Source: Streptomyces sp. T39
GTDB taxonomy: Bacteria; Actinomycetota; Actinomycetes; Streptomycetales; Streptomycetaceae
Assembly (NCBI RefSeq): GCF_008042045.1
Contig: NZ_RDBP01000012.1
Coordinates: forward strand, 2,483,751 to 2,547,750
DNA length: 64,000 nucleotides
Reading direction: 5' to 3'
Positions 16,352 to 25,466 of the stretch are shown in pieces. Below the pieces are notes generated by a model, which ran no database searches, was not told where the DNA came from, and saw nothing but the letters and a program-made list of their open reading frames with translations. Position numbers and translations under genes: made by a program. Positions within the stretch are counted from its first letter, which is position 1, and each line of letters opens with the position of its first letter.

Positions 16352-17689
16352 TCAGACCCCGAGCATTTCGGCCCACATCTGCGGGAAGTCGGGCAAGGTC
16401 TTGGCGGTGGTCTCCACGTTCTCGATCCGGACGTCCGGCACCACCAGTCCGATCACCGAGCCCGCGGTGGCCATCCGGTGGTCGTCGTAGGTGCGGAAGA
16501 CACCGCCGTGCAGCGGACGGGGCCTGATGTGCAGGCCGTCCGCGGTCTCGGTGACGTCGCCGCCGAGCTCGTTGATCTCCTTGGTGAGCGCGGCCAGCCG
16601 GTCCGTCTCGTGCATCCGCAGGTGCGCCACCCCGCGGAGGGTGGAGGGGGAGTCGGCGAGCGCGGCGACGGCGGCGATGCCGGGCGTCAGCTCGCCCACC
16701 TCGCTCAGGTCCACGTCGATGCCGTGGACCCGCCCGCTGCCGGTGAAGACCAGGGCGGTGCCGTCCGGGGTCGTGGTCAGCTCGCAGGAGCCACCCATCT
16801 CGGTGAAGATCCGCCGCAGCGCGTCACCGGGCTGGGTGGTCCGCTCCGGCCAGTCGGGGATGGTGACCCGGCCGCCGGTGACCAGCGCCGCGGCCAGGAA
16901 CGGCTGGGCGTTGGAGAGGTCCGGCTCGATGGTCAGGTCGCGGCCGAGCAGCGCGCTGTGCGCCACCCGCCACACGTTCGGCTCGCCGCCCGTCTCCGGC
17001 TCGTCGACCTGGGCGCCGACGGCGCGCAGCATGTCGACGGTCATCCGGATGTGCGGCATCGACGGCAGCACCGATCCCACGTGCCGCACCTCGACGCCCT
17101 GGTTGAAGCGCGGGGCGGAGAGCAGCAGGGCCGACACGAACTGGGACGAGGAGGAGGCGTCGATGCGGACGCCGCCGCCGTCCAGCGCGCCGCCGCCGTG
17201 CACCGTCAGGGGGAGCGCCCCGCGGTCGTCGTCGTCGATCCGGGCGCCGAGGGTGCGCAGCGCGCCGATCACGCCGCCGAGCGGGCGCTCGTAGGACCGG
17301 GGGTCGCCGTCGAAGCGGATGGGGCCGTCGGCGAGCGCGGCGACCGGCGGCAGGAAGCGCATCACCGTGCCGGCGTTGCCGACGTCCACGGTGGCGGGTC
17401 CGTGCAGCCCGGCCGGGATGACCCGCCAGGCCTCGCCCTTGCCGCCGGTGGTGCTGGAGGAGACGGTCTCCTCGATGCCGACGCCCATCGCCTGGAGGGC
17501 CGCCGACATCAGCAGGGTGTCGCGGGAGCGCAGCGGGCGGCGCAGCCAGCCGGGTTCGGCGGCGAGGGAGGCGAGCACGAGGGCCCTGTTGGTCACCGAT
17601 TTCGATCCGGGCACGGTGACCGTCGCGTCGACGGGTCCGCCCGCTCGGGGGGCGGGCCACAGGACGGGGTGCACGGAGCTTTCGGTCAT
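16352..17689 (-). CDS. aroA: 3-phosphoshikimate 1-carboxyvinyltransferase (EPSP synthase)
   Basis: A 445-residue EPSP synthase joining shikimate-3-phosphate and PEP in the shikimate pathway. Family blocks are [17 protein letters not shown] near the N-terminus, [39 protein letters not shown], and near the end [16 protein letters not shown]. The ATG at 17689 (MTESSVHP) was chosen by likeness to other streptomycete AroA proteins; the ATG two codons upstream (17695) is equally close. It is transcribed with rsgA. Its upstream region holds two 16-17 nt direct copies of a GCCGGAAC(C)GGTCACCC sequence 20 nt apart. Confidence 0.93.
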   Translation of the reverse strand: MTESSVHPVLWPAPRAGGPVDATVTVPGSKSVTNRALVLASLAAEPGWLRRPLRSRDTLLMSAALQAMGVGIEETVSSSTTGGKGEAWRVIPAGLHGPATVDVGNAGTVMRFLPPVAALADGPIRFDGDPRSYERPLGGVIGALRTLGARIDDDDRGALPLTVHGGGALDGGGVRIDASSSSQFVSALLLSAPRFNQGVEVRHVGSVLPSMPHIRMTVDMLRAVGAQVDEPETGGEPNVWRVAHSALLGRDLTIEPDLSNAQPFLAAALVTGGRVTIPDWPERTTQPGDALRRIFTEMGGSCELTTTPDGTALVFTGSGRVHGIDVDLSEVGELTPGIAAVAALADSPSTLRGVAHLRMHETDRLAALTKEINELGGDVTETADGLHIRPRPLHGGVFRTYDDHRMATAGSVIGLVVPDVRIENVETTAKTLPDFPQMWAEMLGV

Positions 17690-17874
17690 GGCCATCACTT
17701 TAGTGGCTCGGCACGATCCCACCCCGGCGCCGGAACGGTCACCCGCTGCCGGAACCGGTCACCCCGGTGCCGCGACCTCTCGTCCCGCCGGCTTCCGTGC
17801 CCTCTGCCGGCCTCCGCGGCCACCCGGCCCGCCGTCCGGACCGGGGCGCGGGCCCGCCGGGCCCCGCGGGAGGT

Positions 17875-18603
17875 CTACAGGCCGAGCAGCCAGCGCCCGC
17901 CGCCGATCAGGCAGCAGAACGAGACCAGGTGGAAGAAGCCCAGCCAGACCGCCGCCGGCACATGGGTCAGGCGGGCGAGCTGGTCCGCGTCGGAGTCGGG
18001 CGCCCCGCCGTGGCGGCGCTTCGACTGGAGCTCGAACACCGGACGCACGCCGCCCAGCAGCATGAACCACACGGCCGTGTAGGCGAACAGGGACTGCACG
18101 TCCGGCCCCGTCAGCCAGGACACCAGCACGAACGCGGCGCCGGTCAGGGTCACCGTCAGCAGACCGTAGGCGTTGCGGACCATGACCAGCAGCGCCAGCA
18201 GCAGCGCCGTCGCCACCCAGAGCAGCAGGGTGATGTGGTGCGCCGCCAGCAGCCACGCGCCGCCGAGCCCGAGCAGCGGCGCCGCCGTGTAGCCGGCCGC
18301 GGCGGTGAGGACCATGCCGAGGCCGGTCGGCTTCCCGCGGCTGACCGTGAGGCCGCTGGTGTCCGAGTGGAGCCTGATGCCCTGGAGCGAGCGTCCCGTG
18401 AGCAGGGCCACCAGCCCGTGGCCGCCCTCGTGCGCGATGGTGACGGCGTTGCGGGTCAGCCGCCACGGCGGGCCGGGCAGCACCGCGGCGAGCGCCACCA
18501 GGCCGGTGACGGCGACGAGCCAGACCTCGGGGCCGGACTGGGTGCCGGTGAGGCGGTCCCACAGGTCGCCGAGCGGGGCCGTGGCGGTGTGTGTCGTGAC
18601 CAT
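17875..18603 (-). CDS. M50-type membrane metallopeptidase
   Basis: A 242-residue polytopic membrane protein with about six hydrophobic segments. The zinc motif HEGGHGL (HExxH) sits at the start of a membrane helix, as in site-2-protease-like M50 enzymes. Known members cut substrates within the membrane, but the target here is unknown. The ATG at 18603 has GAGGGAG about 11 nt upstream; the frame is open further up but overlaps the divergent SRAP gene. Only 50 bp separate the two divergent starts. Confidence 0.8.
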   Translation of the reverse strand: MVTTHTATAPLGDLWDRLTGTQSGPEVWLVAVTGLVALAAVLPGPPWRLTRNAVTIAHEGGHGLVALLTGRSLQGIRLHSDTSGLTVSRGKPTGLGMVLTAAAGYTAAPLLGLGGAWLLAAHHITLLLWVATALLLALLVMVRNAYGLLTVTLTGAAFVLVSWLTGPDVQSLFAYTAVWFMLLGGVRPVFELQSKRRHGGAPDSDADQLARLTHVPAAVWLGFFHLVSFCCLIGGGRWLLGL

Positions 18604-18653
18604 TTCGCGGGCGGCTCCCTCGTACGGCGTATCGAAGTGGCAGTGTGGCACTT

Positions 18654-19469
18654 ATGTGCGGACGGTATGCAGCGAGTCGGCGGCCCGAGGACCTGACGGG
18701 CCTGTTCCAGGTCGAGAAGTGGGAGCCCGAGGAGGCCCTGGCCCCCGACTGGAACGTCGCCCCGACCAAGGAGGTCTACGCGATCCTGGAACGTCCTGTG
18801 AAGGACGCGGCCGACCGCCGCCCGGTTCGCCAGATGCGGGTGCTGAAGTGGGGCCTCGTGCCGTCCTGGGCCAAGACGCCCGAGGGCGGCGCCCGGCTGA
18901 TCAACGCCCGTGCGGAGACGGTGCACGAGAAGCCGTCGTTCCGCAGGCCGTTCCTCTCCCGGCGCTGCATCCTGCCGGCCGACGGCTACTACGAATGGGT
19001 CACCGGCACCGGCGAGCGCGAACTGGAGGTCGAGGGACGCAGGAAGCGGCCGCGCAAGCAGCCGTACTTCGTCACCCCCGCCGACGGGTCGGTCTTCGCC
19101 ATGGCCGGTCTCTACGAGTTCTGGCGCGACCGCACCCTGCCCGACGACCACCCCCGGGCCTGGTGGGTGACCTGCTCGGTGATCACCACCGAGGCGGAGA
19201 CGGGCCCGCTGGGCGTGGCCCCCGCCGAGGGACCGGGATCGCTGGCCGACATCCACCCGAGGATGCCGCTGATGCTGACGCCGGACACCTGGGACGCCTG
19301 GCTGGACCCGGCCCGCACCGACCCGGAGGAGCTGCGGCGGCTGCTCGCCCCGCCGCCGGAGGGCCTGATGCGGGCCTACCCGGTGACCACCGCGGTCAGC
19401 AATGTGCGCAACAACGGTCCGGAGCTGCTGGAGGAGCTGGCCGGTCCCGAGGAGCCGGTGCTGTTCTGA
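18654..19469 (+). CDS. SOS-response-associated (SRAP/HMCES/YedK) abasic-site protein
   Basis: A 271-residue SRAP-domain protein that forms a covalent thiazolidine link with abasic sites in single-stranded DNA and shields them. The invariant Cys2 (MCGRYA) fixes the start at ATG 18654, since Met removal must expose the Cys. Other family blocks are APTKEVYA, RLINARAETV, RRCILPADGYYEW and a late MPLMLTPDTWDAWL. No Shine-Dalgarno precedes the ATG. It is divergent from the M50 gene. No LexA box is visible in the 50-bp gap. Confidence 0.92.
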   Translation: MCGRYAASRRPEDLTGLFQVEKWEPEEALAPDWNVAPTKEVYAILERPVKDAADRRPVRQMRVLKWGLVPSWAKTPEGGARLINARAETVHEKPSFRRPFLSRRCILPADGYYEWVTGTGERELEVEGRRKRPRKQPYFVTPADGSVFAMAGLYEFWRDRTLPDDHPRAWWVTCSVITTEAETGPLGVAPAEGPGSLADIHPRMPLMLTPDTWDAWLDPARTDPEELRRLLAPPPEGLMRAYPVTTAVSNVRNNGPELLEELAGPEEPVLF

Positions 19470-19528
19470 CACGCCGTCCGCCCGGGGCGCCTGCCTAAGC
19501 GACGCGCCCCGGACGCGAGGATGGGGGC

Positions 19529-20161
19529 GTGAGTCGTACGCAGATGGTCGCAACGGACGCCGGCGAGGCCCGCGTCACCTGGTTCACGGCACGGGACGCG
19601 CGCCTGGTGCTGGCGCTCGGACACGGGGCGGGCGGCGGGATCGGCGCGCGGGACCTGGCGGCGATCGCCGCCGCGCTCCCCGCGCACGGCGTCACCGTCG
19701 CCCTCGTGGAACAGCCCTGGCGGGTGGCCGGCAAGAAGGTGGCCCCCGCGCCGAAGACCCTCGACGCCGGCTGGCACGGGGTGTGGCCGCTGCTGACGGA
19801 GGCCGGTCCGCCGGTCGTCGCGGGCGGCCGCAGCGCGGGGGCGCGCGTCGCCTGCCGCACGGCCACCGCGCTCGGCGCGGCCGGCGTGCTCGCGCTCTCC
19901 TTCCCGCTGCACCCGCCGGGCCGGCCCGAGAAGTCCCGGGCGGCGGAGCTGCTCGGGGCCGGCGTGCCGACCCTGGTGGTGCAGGGCGGCAACGATCCGT
20001 TCGGGCGGCCGGAGGAGTTCCCCGACGGGCCCTGGGAACTGGTGGAGGCCCCGCACGCGGACCACGGCTTCGCGGTGCCCGGACGGTCGGGGACCACCGA
20101 GGAGCAGACGCTGGCGACGATCACCGGCGCCGTGGTGCGGTGGACCGGCGCGCTGGGCTGA
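19529..20161 (+). CDS. alpha/beta-hydrolase-fold protein
   Basis: A 210-residue compact hydrolase. GHGAGGG (oxyanion-hole type) is near residue 31. The nucleophile elbow is GGRSAGARVA, with a serine between two small residues. A late VVQGGNDPFG loop and HADHGF supply Asp/His candidates. The KANL3/Tex30-like or dienelactone-hydrolase-like subgroups fit best, but the substrate is unknown. The GTG start follows a purine-rich GGATGGGGGC stretch. The gene ends 6 nt before the sigma-R promoter of sigR. Confidence 0.8.
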   Translation: MSRTQMVATDAGEARVTWFTARDARLVLALGHGAGGGIGARDLAAIAAALPAHGVTVALVEQPWRVAGKKVAPAPKTLDAGWHGVWPLLTEAGPPVVAGGRSAGARVACRTATALGAAGVLALSFPLHPPGRPEKSRAAELLGAGVPTLVVQGGNDPFGRPEEFPDGPWELVEAPHADHGFAVPGRSGTTEEQTLATITGAVVRWTGALG

Positions 20162-20167
20162 CGGGCC

Positions 20168-20195
20168 GGGAATGCGCCGTGGTGCCCTGCTGTTG
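20168..20195 (+). promoter_or_regulatory. sigma-R-dependent promoter of sigR (p2 type)
   Basis: GGGAAT (20168-20173), exactly 18 nt, then GTT (20192-20194): the SigR consensus. It would drive the longer SigR isoform and form the positive autoregulatory loop known in S. coelicolor. Confidence 0.85.
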
Positions 20196-20423
20196 AGCCG
20201 GATGTCAGAGACGAATTCGGAGTAGGGAGCCCACCCCATGGGAACGACCTTCTGCCCGGCAGCCGGCCGCGCCTCAGGGCTGGACTGGACGGTGCTGTCA
20301 CAGGGTGGGACCGGGGCCGTTCCCGCGGCGGGCGGCACGGGTGAGCAGGCCCCGAAGAGGCAAGGTCGACTATTCTCCGATGCGAGCGGGTCCGCTTTCG
20401 GCCCCGCCACAGCGTTGGAGGAG

Positions 20424-21089
20424 GTGGGTCCGGTCACTGGGACCGACGCGGGGACCGACGACGGCCGGGCGGAGCAGTCCGAGGAGACGGCGGCGGAGCG
20501 CAACGCCCGTTTCGAGCGCGACGCCCTCGGCTTTCTCGACCAGATGTACTCGGCGGCGCTGCGCATGACGCGCAACCCGGCCGACGCCGAGGATCTTGTG
20601 CAGGAGACGTACGCGAAGGCGTACGGCTCGTTCCATCAGTTCCGCGAGGGCACCAACCTCAAGGCGTGGATGTACCGCATCCTCACCAACACCTTCATCA
20701 ACTCGTACCGCAAGAAGCAGCGCGAACCCCAGCGCAGCGCGGCGGAGGAGATCGAGGACTGGCAGCTCGCACGCGCCGAGTCGCACATGTCGACCGGCCT
20801 GCGCTCCGCCGAGTCCCAGGCTCTCGACCACCTGCCGGACTCCGACGTCAAGGCGGCCCTCCAGGCGATTCCGGAGGAGTTCCGCATCGCGGTCTATCTC
20901 GCCGACGTCGAGGGCTTTGCGTACAAGGAGATCGCGGACATCATGGGGACACCCATCGGTACGGTGATGTCCCGCCTGCACCGCGGCCGCCGCCAGCTGC
21001 GCGGCATGCTGGAGGACTACGCCCGCGAGCGCGGACTGGTCCCGGCCGGTGCGGGGGAGTCGAACGACGCGAAAGGCTCGGGCTCATGA
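20424..21089 (+). CDS. sigR: thiol-oxidative-stress sigma factor SigR
   Basis: A 221-residue ECF sigma factor for disulfide stress. Sigma region 2 covers about residues 35-105 ([30 protein letters not shown]). Region 4 covers about 140-205 ([50 protein letters not shown]). The GTG at 20424 (VGPVTGTD) with GGAG just upstream corresponds to the stable SigR of S. coelicolor. The same frame is open from ATG 20238, which has its own GGGAG site downstream of the sigma-R promoter and adds 62 residues. This matches the long, unstable SigR-prime isoform known in S. coelicolor. The stop overlaps the rsrA start (ATGA). Confidence 0.95.
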   Translation: MGPVTGTDAGTDDGRAEQSEETAAERNARFERDALGFLDQMYSAALRMTRNPADAEDLVQETYAKAYGSFHQFREGTNLKAWMYRILTNTFINSYRKKQREPQRSAAEEIEDWQLARAESHMSTGLRSAESQALDHLPDSDVKAALQAIPEEFRIAVYLADVEGFAYKEIADIMGTPIGTVMSRLHRGRRQLRGMLEDYARERGLVPAGAGESNDAKGSGS

Positions 21090-21382
21090 GCTGCGGAGAG
21101 CCGCACGAGACGGACTGCTCTGAGGTCCTGGACCATCTCTACGAGTTCCTCGACCACGAGATGCCCGACAGCGACTGCACCAAGTTCGAGGTGCACTTCG
21201 AGGAGTGCTCCCCGTGCCTGGAGAAGTACGGTCTCGAGCAGGCGGTGAAGAAGCTGGTCAAGCGGTGCTGCGGCCAGGACGACGTGCCCGCCGATCTGCG
21301 CGCCAAGGTGATGGGGCGGATCGACCTGATCCGCTCCGGCCAGACGGTGCCCGACCAGGACGTGGCCACCGCACAGGAGTGA
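21086..21382 (+). CDS. rsrA: zinc-binding redox anti-sigma factor RsrA
   Basis: A 98-residue ZAS-family anti-sigma factor. It holds SigR inactive while reduced and zinc-loaded, and releases it when its cysteines form disulfides. The seven cysteines (3, 11, 31, 41, 44, 61, 62) fall at the positions known for S. coelicolor RsrA, and the motif H37-x3-C41-x2-C44 is intact. The ATG overlaps the sigR stop by 4 nt, so the two are translationally coupled. A strong hairpin follows 28 nt after the stop. Confidence 0.96.
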   Translation: MSCGEPHETDCSEVLDHLYEFLDHEMPDSDCTKFEVHFEECSPCLEKYGLEQAVKKLVKRCCGQDDVPADLRAKVMGRIDLIRSGQTVPDQDVATAQE

Positions 21383-21410
21383 CCGCCCGGCCCGCGGACG
21401 GCCGGCACGG

Positions 21411-21442
21411 CGAGGGCGCGGACCACACGGTCCGCGCCCTCG
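21411..21442 (+). terminator. terminator of sigR-rsrA
   Basis: A 14-bp stem CGAGGGCGCGGACC with its complement and an ACAC loop. Confidence 0.88.
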
Positions 21443-21563
21443 TCGTGCTCCCGTCACCTGCCCCCGTACGGCAGTTCACCCGTACGGGGGAAAACCACCC
21501 GTAATGCCCCGGCCCGCTCCGCGTCTCGCTAGCGTGACGCGGGAGTCGAGGAGGACGCGGGCA

Positions 21564-22904
21564 GTGACGGCCATACCGAAGGCGGCACACGCCGTCATCT
21601 GCGCTGCCGCCCTCGGGGCCGCCCTGTGCGCCGCGCCCTCGGTGACCGAGCCCGGCGCCCCCTGGAGCGCCGTCGCGCTGCTGGCCGCCGTGTACGCGGT
21701 GTGCGAACTGCCCGGCCGCGGCATCGGCCGCGGCGCCCCCGCCGCCGTCGGGGCGGGTTCCTTCTTCCCCGTGCTCCTCGCCGCGGCCTTCCTGCTGCCA
21801 CCCGCCGCCGCGGCCCTCGTCCCCGTCCCCGGCGCGCTCCTCGGCGCGATGGACGGCACCGGCACGGCGCCGTGGGCCCGCCGTGTCTGGCACGCCGCCG
21901 AACTCGCCCTCGCCACCTGGGCGGCCGCCCACGTCCACCGGCGGCTCGGCGGCGCCACCGCCCTGGACGCACCGGACTTCCCGTACGTGCTGCTGCCCGT
22001 GCTCGCCGGGGCCCTCGCCTCCGGTCTCGTGCTCGCCGTCCTCGACACCGTGATCCGGGCGAGCGCGGAGCGCACGCCGCTCGGCCGGGGCGCGCTGCGT
22101 CCGCTCGCACCGGCTCCGCACGCCGTCCACGGACTGGCCGGGCTCATGATGGCCGTGCTGTGGCGCAGCTCCTACGGCCCGGTGTCCGCGCTCTTCGTGC
22201 TGCTGCCGATGTACATCTCCTGCTGGATCTTCGCGCAGTACCACCGCGAACGGGCGGCGCACCGGGCGACCATCCGGGCCCTGGTGCAGGCCGTCGACCT
22301 CAAGGACCGCTACACCCGCGGCCACAGCGAGCGGGTCGGCCGCGCCTCCGTGCTGATAGCCCGTGAGCTGGGCATGCCCGAAGGGCGCCTGGAGACGATC
22401 CGGTTCGCCGGGATCCTGCACGACGTGGGCAAGCTCGGCGTACCGACCAGGGTGCTCCGCAAGGACGGGCCGCTGACGCCGGAGGAGCGGCGGATCATCG
22501 AGCTGCACCCCGAGTACGGGCACGAGATGGTCCGCGGCATCGGCTTCCTCGGGGAGGCCCGGGCGGCGATCCTCCACCACCACGAGCGGCTGGACGGCAG
22601 CGGCTACCCGTACGGGCTCTCCGGCGACGGCATCCCCGAGTCCGCCCGGGTGGTGGCCGTCGCCGACGCCTTCGACGCCATGACGTCCACCCGCTCCTAC
22701 CGGCGTTCGCGTCCGGTCGGGGACGCCCTCGTCGAGCTGCGGCGCTGCGCCGGCACCCAGTTCGACCCGCGGATGGTGGGTGCCCTGGTGCGCGCCCTGG
22801 AGCGGGAGGGCTGGGAGACGGCGGTCACCTCCGACGAGCCGGGGCCCCTCCGGGCAGCGCAGCGGGAGGGCGCCGCGGACGCGGGCAGGTCGAGGTCCGG
22901 ATGA
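21564..22904 (+). CDS. membrane-bound HD-GYP domain protein
   Basis: A 446-residue protein with about six or seven N-terminal hydrophobic segments (residues ~10-230) and a C-terminal HD-GYP domain. All phosphodiesterase landmarks are present: His254 in GHSERVGRAS, His286-Asp287 in HDVGKLG, the HHHERLDGSGYP block (His338 to GYP 347-349) and VADAFDAMTS. The family hydrolyses cyclic dinucleotides such as c-di-GMP, so this is a plausible active enzyme with a membrane sensor. The GTG at 21564 was chosen because AGGAGGA lies 9 nt upstream; an in-frame ATG at 21504 lacks one. Its stop overlaps the next gene by ATGA. Confidence 0.87.
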   Translation: MTAIPKAAHAVICAAALGAALCAAPSVTEPGAPWSAVALLAAVYAVCELPGRGIGRGAPAAVGAGSFFPVLLAAAFLLPPAAAALVPVPGALLGAMDGTGTAPWARRVWHAAELALATWAAAHVHRRLGGATALDAPDFPYVLLPVLAGALASGLVLAVLDTVIRASAERTPLGRGALRPLAPAPHAVHGLAGLMMAVLWRSSYGPVSALFVLLPMYISCWIFAQYHRERAAHRATIRALVQAVDLKDRYTRGHSERVGRASVLIARELGMPEGRLETIRFAGILHDVGKLGVPTRVLRKDGPLTPEERRIIELHPEYGHEMVRGIGFLGEARAAILHHHERLDGSGYPYGLSGDGIPESARVVAVADAFDAMTSTRSYRRSRPVGDALVELRRCAGTQFDPRMVGALVRALEREGWETAVTSDEPGPLRAAQREGAADAGRSRSG

Positions 22905-24232
22905 GGGCCGCGGCGGCGGGAGCGCACGGGGCGGTGCGGGAGGCGGCCGTGCCCCGGGGGCTCGTCGTCCCCGTCGTCCACGCCGTGGCCCTGCTCCTCG
23001 CCGCCTGGGCCGTGACGGCCACGGTCCGCACCGGACTCGCCGATCCGGCCGACGCGCTGGCCTTCGGCGTCTTCGTGGCGGTGGGCGAGCTGGCGCGCTG
23101 GAGCGCTCCGGCGGACGCGGGGCCCGCCGCGGTGCCGCGTGAGCCGTGGGGGAGGGAGCCCGCTCCGCTGGCCGCCGCCGGATCCCTCGCGTACGCCCTG
23201 CTCGGCGAGTGCGCCGGGCGCCCCACCGGCCACGGCGTCCTCCAGGTCGTCGCGGTGGTGCTGGCCGCCGCACTCGTGGGCGCGGTGCCCCGGGTCGCCC
23301 GCGGGGACGTCGCCGTGCCCGACCAGGTGGCCCGGCGGGTGCTGACCGCCGCCTTCGCCGCCGCCTGCTTCCAGCCCCTCTACAACGCGGGCACGCTGGA
23401 CGAGGAGCTCGGCCACGGCCCCGCGTACGCCCTGTTCCTGCTGGTGCTGCTGGGGCTGACCGCCCTGTGCGACGCCGTGCTCGCCGCCGCCCTGCTGGGG
23501 GCCCGCACCGGGTGCCCCTTCGGGTCCGCCCTGCGCGAGGAGGTGCGGGAGCTGCGGGGCATAGGCCCCGCGGTGTGCGCGACGGGGGCCGTGATGGCCC
23601 TGGCGGTCGCGGTCGCGGGCCTGTGGGCGCTGCCGGTGTTCTGCGTCCCCCTGCTGCTGACCCAGCTGGCGCTCCGCCGGTACGCGGCCGTCCGCACCAC
23701 GTATCGCCAGACCATCGTCTCGCTGGCCCGCGCCACCGAGGTGGCCGGCTACACGCCCGCGGGCCATGCCCGCAGGGTCGCCGCGCTCAGTGTCGCCGTC
23801 GGCCGCGACCTGCGGCTGTCCGGTCCGGAGCTGACCGTGCTGGAGTACGCGGCCCTGATGCACGACATCGGCCAGCTCTCCCTCGTCGACCCGGTGCCCG
23901 GCGGCGCCACCGCCCCGCTGCCGGCCGCCGAGCAGCGCCGTATCGCCCTGCTCGGCGGCGCGGTCGTCCGGACGACCGGGGTCCCGTCCGCGGTGGCGGC
24001 CGTCGTGGAGCGCCAGGCCGATCCGTACCGGGAGCAGCCGCTCGCCGCGAGAATCGTCCGGGCCGCCAACGCATACCAGGACCTGGCCGGGGGAAGCGGA
24101 GCCAGTGCGGGAGGAGCTCTCGCGGCACTGGAACAGCTGCGTCTGGGGACCGGGCACGACTACGCGCCCGCGGTCGTCGAGGCGCTGGCCCGGGTGCTCG
24201 GCAGGAGCGCGGGGCCCGGGGCGGCCCGCTGA
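22901..24232 (+). CDS. membrane protein with degenerate HD domain, tandem partner of the HD-GYP protein
   Basis: A 443-residue protein of the same architecture as the preceding one: five to seven hydrophobic segments, then an HD-type domain. The domain keeps GHARRVAALSVAVGRDL and MHDIGQLS (His321-Asp322). The HHExxDGxGYP block is missing and is replaced by a short VVERQADPYREQPL stretch, so c-di-GMP hydrolysis is doubtful. Its start overlaps the upstream stop (ATGA), so the pair is translationally coupled. It may be a regulatory or heterodimer partner arising from an old duplication; that is inference. Confidence 0.82.
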   Translation: MRAAAAGAHGAVREAAVPRGLVVPVVHAVALLLAAWAVTATVRTGLADPADALAFGVFVAVGELARWSAPADAGPAAVPREPWGREPAPLAAAGSLAYALLGECAGRPTGHGVLQVVAVVLAAALVGAVPRVARGDVAVPDQVARRVLTAAFAAACFQPLYNAGTLDEELGHGPAYALFLLVLLGLTALCDAVLAAALLGARTGCPFGSALREEVRELRGIGPAVCATGAVMALAVAVAGLWALPVFCVPLLLTQLALRRYAAVRTTYRQTIVSLARATEVAGYTPAGHARRVAALSVAVGRDLRLSGPELTVLEYAALMHDIGQLSLVDPVPGGATAPLPAAEQRRIALLGGAVVRTTGVPSAVAAVVERQADPYREQPLAARIVRAANAYQDLAGGSGASAGGALAALEQLRLGTGHDYAPAVVEALARVLGRSAGPGAAR

Positions 24233-24404
24233 GGGCGGGCCCGGTACCCGGTCCGCGGCAAGGGGTGGACCCTGCTCCCACCGGGGTAACCCATGGGTAA
24301 TGAGCGAGCCTGCGACCGGGCATGGTTGGATGCGAAAGAAGGCACTGAAGCAGGTGCACAGGCATGTCCGGGGCCCTGGCCCGAGCGACCGGCAGGCGGG
24401 AATC

Positions 24405-25385
24405 GTGAAGATCTTCGGGAAGGTACGGCATCGGCCCTCCGCCTCGTGGCGGCAGGCCACCGACCGCGCGTTCACGCTGATCGGCGACGGCCGGTACGAG
24501 GACGCGGGCGCGCTGCTGACGAGGGCGGCGGACCTCGAGCCGTGGCTCTCCGAGTCCTGGTTCAACCTGGCGCTGCTGCACAAGTTCCGGCACGACTGGG
24601 AGCAGGCCCGGGCCGCCGGGCTGCGAGCGGTCGCCCTGCTCGACAAGGAGGCCGGCGCTCCCGACTGGTGGAACGTCGGCATCGCGGCCACCGCACTCCA
24701 GGACTGGCCGCTGGCCCGCCGCGCCTGGCAGGCGTACGGGCTGAAGGTCCCCGGCGCGGTCGCTGCGGGCGCCGAGCCCGTCGGCATGGACCTGGGCAGC
24801 GCCGCGGTGCGGCTGTCGCCCGAGGGCGAGGCCGAGGTGGTCTGGGGCCGACGGCTGGACCCGGCCCGGATCGAGGTGCTCTCCATCCCGCTGCCGTCCT
24901 CCGGGCGGCGCTGGGGCGAGGTCGTCCTCCACGACGGCGTGCCCAACGGCGAGCGGACCACCAGCGCGGGCCCCTCCTACCCCGTCTTCGACGAGATCGA
25001 GCTGTGGGCGCCGTCACCCGTGCCGACCTGGGTGGTGCTGCTGGAGGCTGCCACCGAGGCCGACCGGGACGCCCTGGAGAAGCTGGCGGCCGACGCGGGC
25101 TTCGCCGCCGAGGACTGGTCGTCCTCCGTGCGGCTGCTGTGCCGGGCCTGCTCCGAGGGCCGGATGCCCAGCGCCGAGGGCGAGGGCGAGCACCTCGACC
25201 CCCACGACCACAGCGAACCGGGCCACCCCGGCCCGCTCGGCCACCGCACCGCCGGGGACCTCTGGTCGCCGGAGCGCGAGTGCGGCATAGCCGCTCCCCC
25301 CGGACTGGTGCGCGGGCTGCTGGACGGCTGGGTCGCGGACAGCCCGGACTCCAGGGAGTGGCGCGATCTCGAGGAAGTCTGCTGA
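24405..25385 (+). CDS. TPR-like protein of unknown function
   Basis: A 326-residue soluble protein. The N-terminal ~100 residues form a tetratricopeptide-like helical pair (RAFTLIGDGRYEDAGALLTRA; WFNLALLHKFRHDWEQARAAG). A beta-rich domain follows (PARIEVLSIPLPSSGRRWGE; DEIELWAPSPVPTWVVL). A His/Asp/Glu-rich segment (HLDPHDHSEPGHPGP) near residue 265 could bind metal. The GTG at 24405 (VKIFGKV) was chosen on remembered homologs. In-frame ATGs at 24300 and 24330 would add 35 or 25 residues, and neither has a clear ribosome site. The deformylase gene starts 81 nt downstream. Confidence 0.75.
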   Translation: MKIFGKVRHRPSASWRQATDRAFTLIGDGRYEDAGALLTRAADLEPWLSESWFNLALLHKFRHDWEQARAAGLRAVALLDKEAGAPDWWNVGIAATALQDWPLARRAWQAYGLKVPGAVAAGAEPVGMDLGSAAVRLSPEGEAEVVWGRRLDPARIEVLSIPLPSSGRRWGEVVLHDGVPNGERTTSAGPSYPVFDEIELWAPSPVPTWVVLLEAATEADRDALEKLAADAGFAAEDWSSSVRLLCRACSEGRMPSAEGEGEHLDPHDHSEPGHPGPLGHRTAGDLWSPERECGIAAPPGLVRGLLDGWVADSPDSREWRDLEEVC

Positions 25386-25466
25386 CCGCTGCCCGTAGGC
25401 TGTACGGACACAGCGTGACCGGCAGCGGGCCGGATTTGCGGTACGGAGAAGGGCGCAGAGGCTGAC

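Noticed and set aside
24398..24430. A second sigma-R promoter (GGGAAT) at the TPR gene
   Set aside because: The -35 motif is present, but the expected GTT 18-19 nt downstream is missing (GGTAC instead), and the motif overlaps the chosen start codon.
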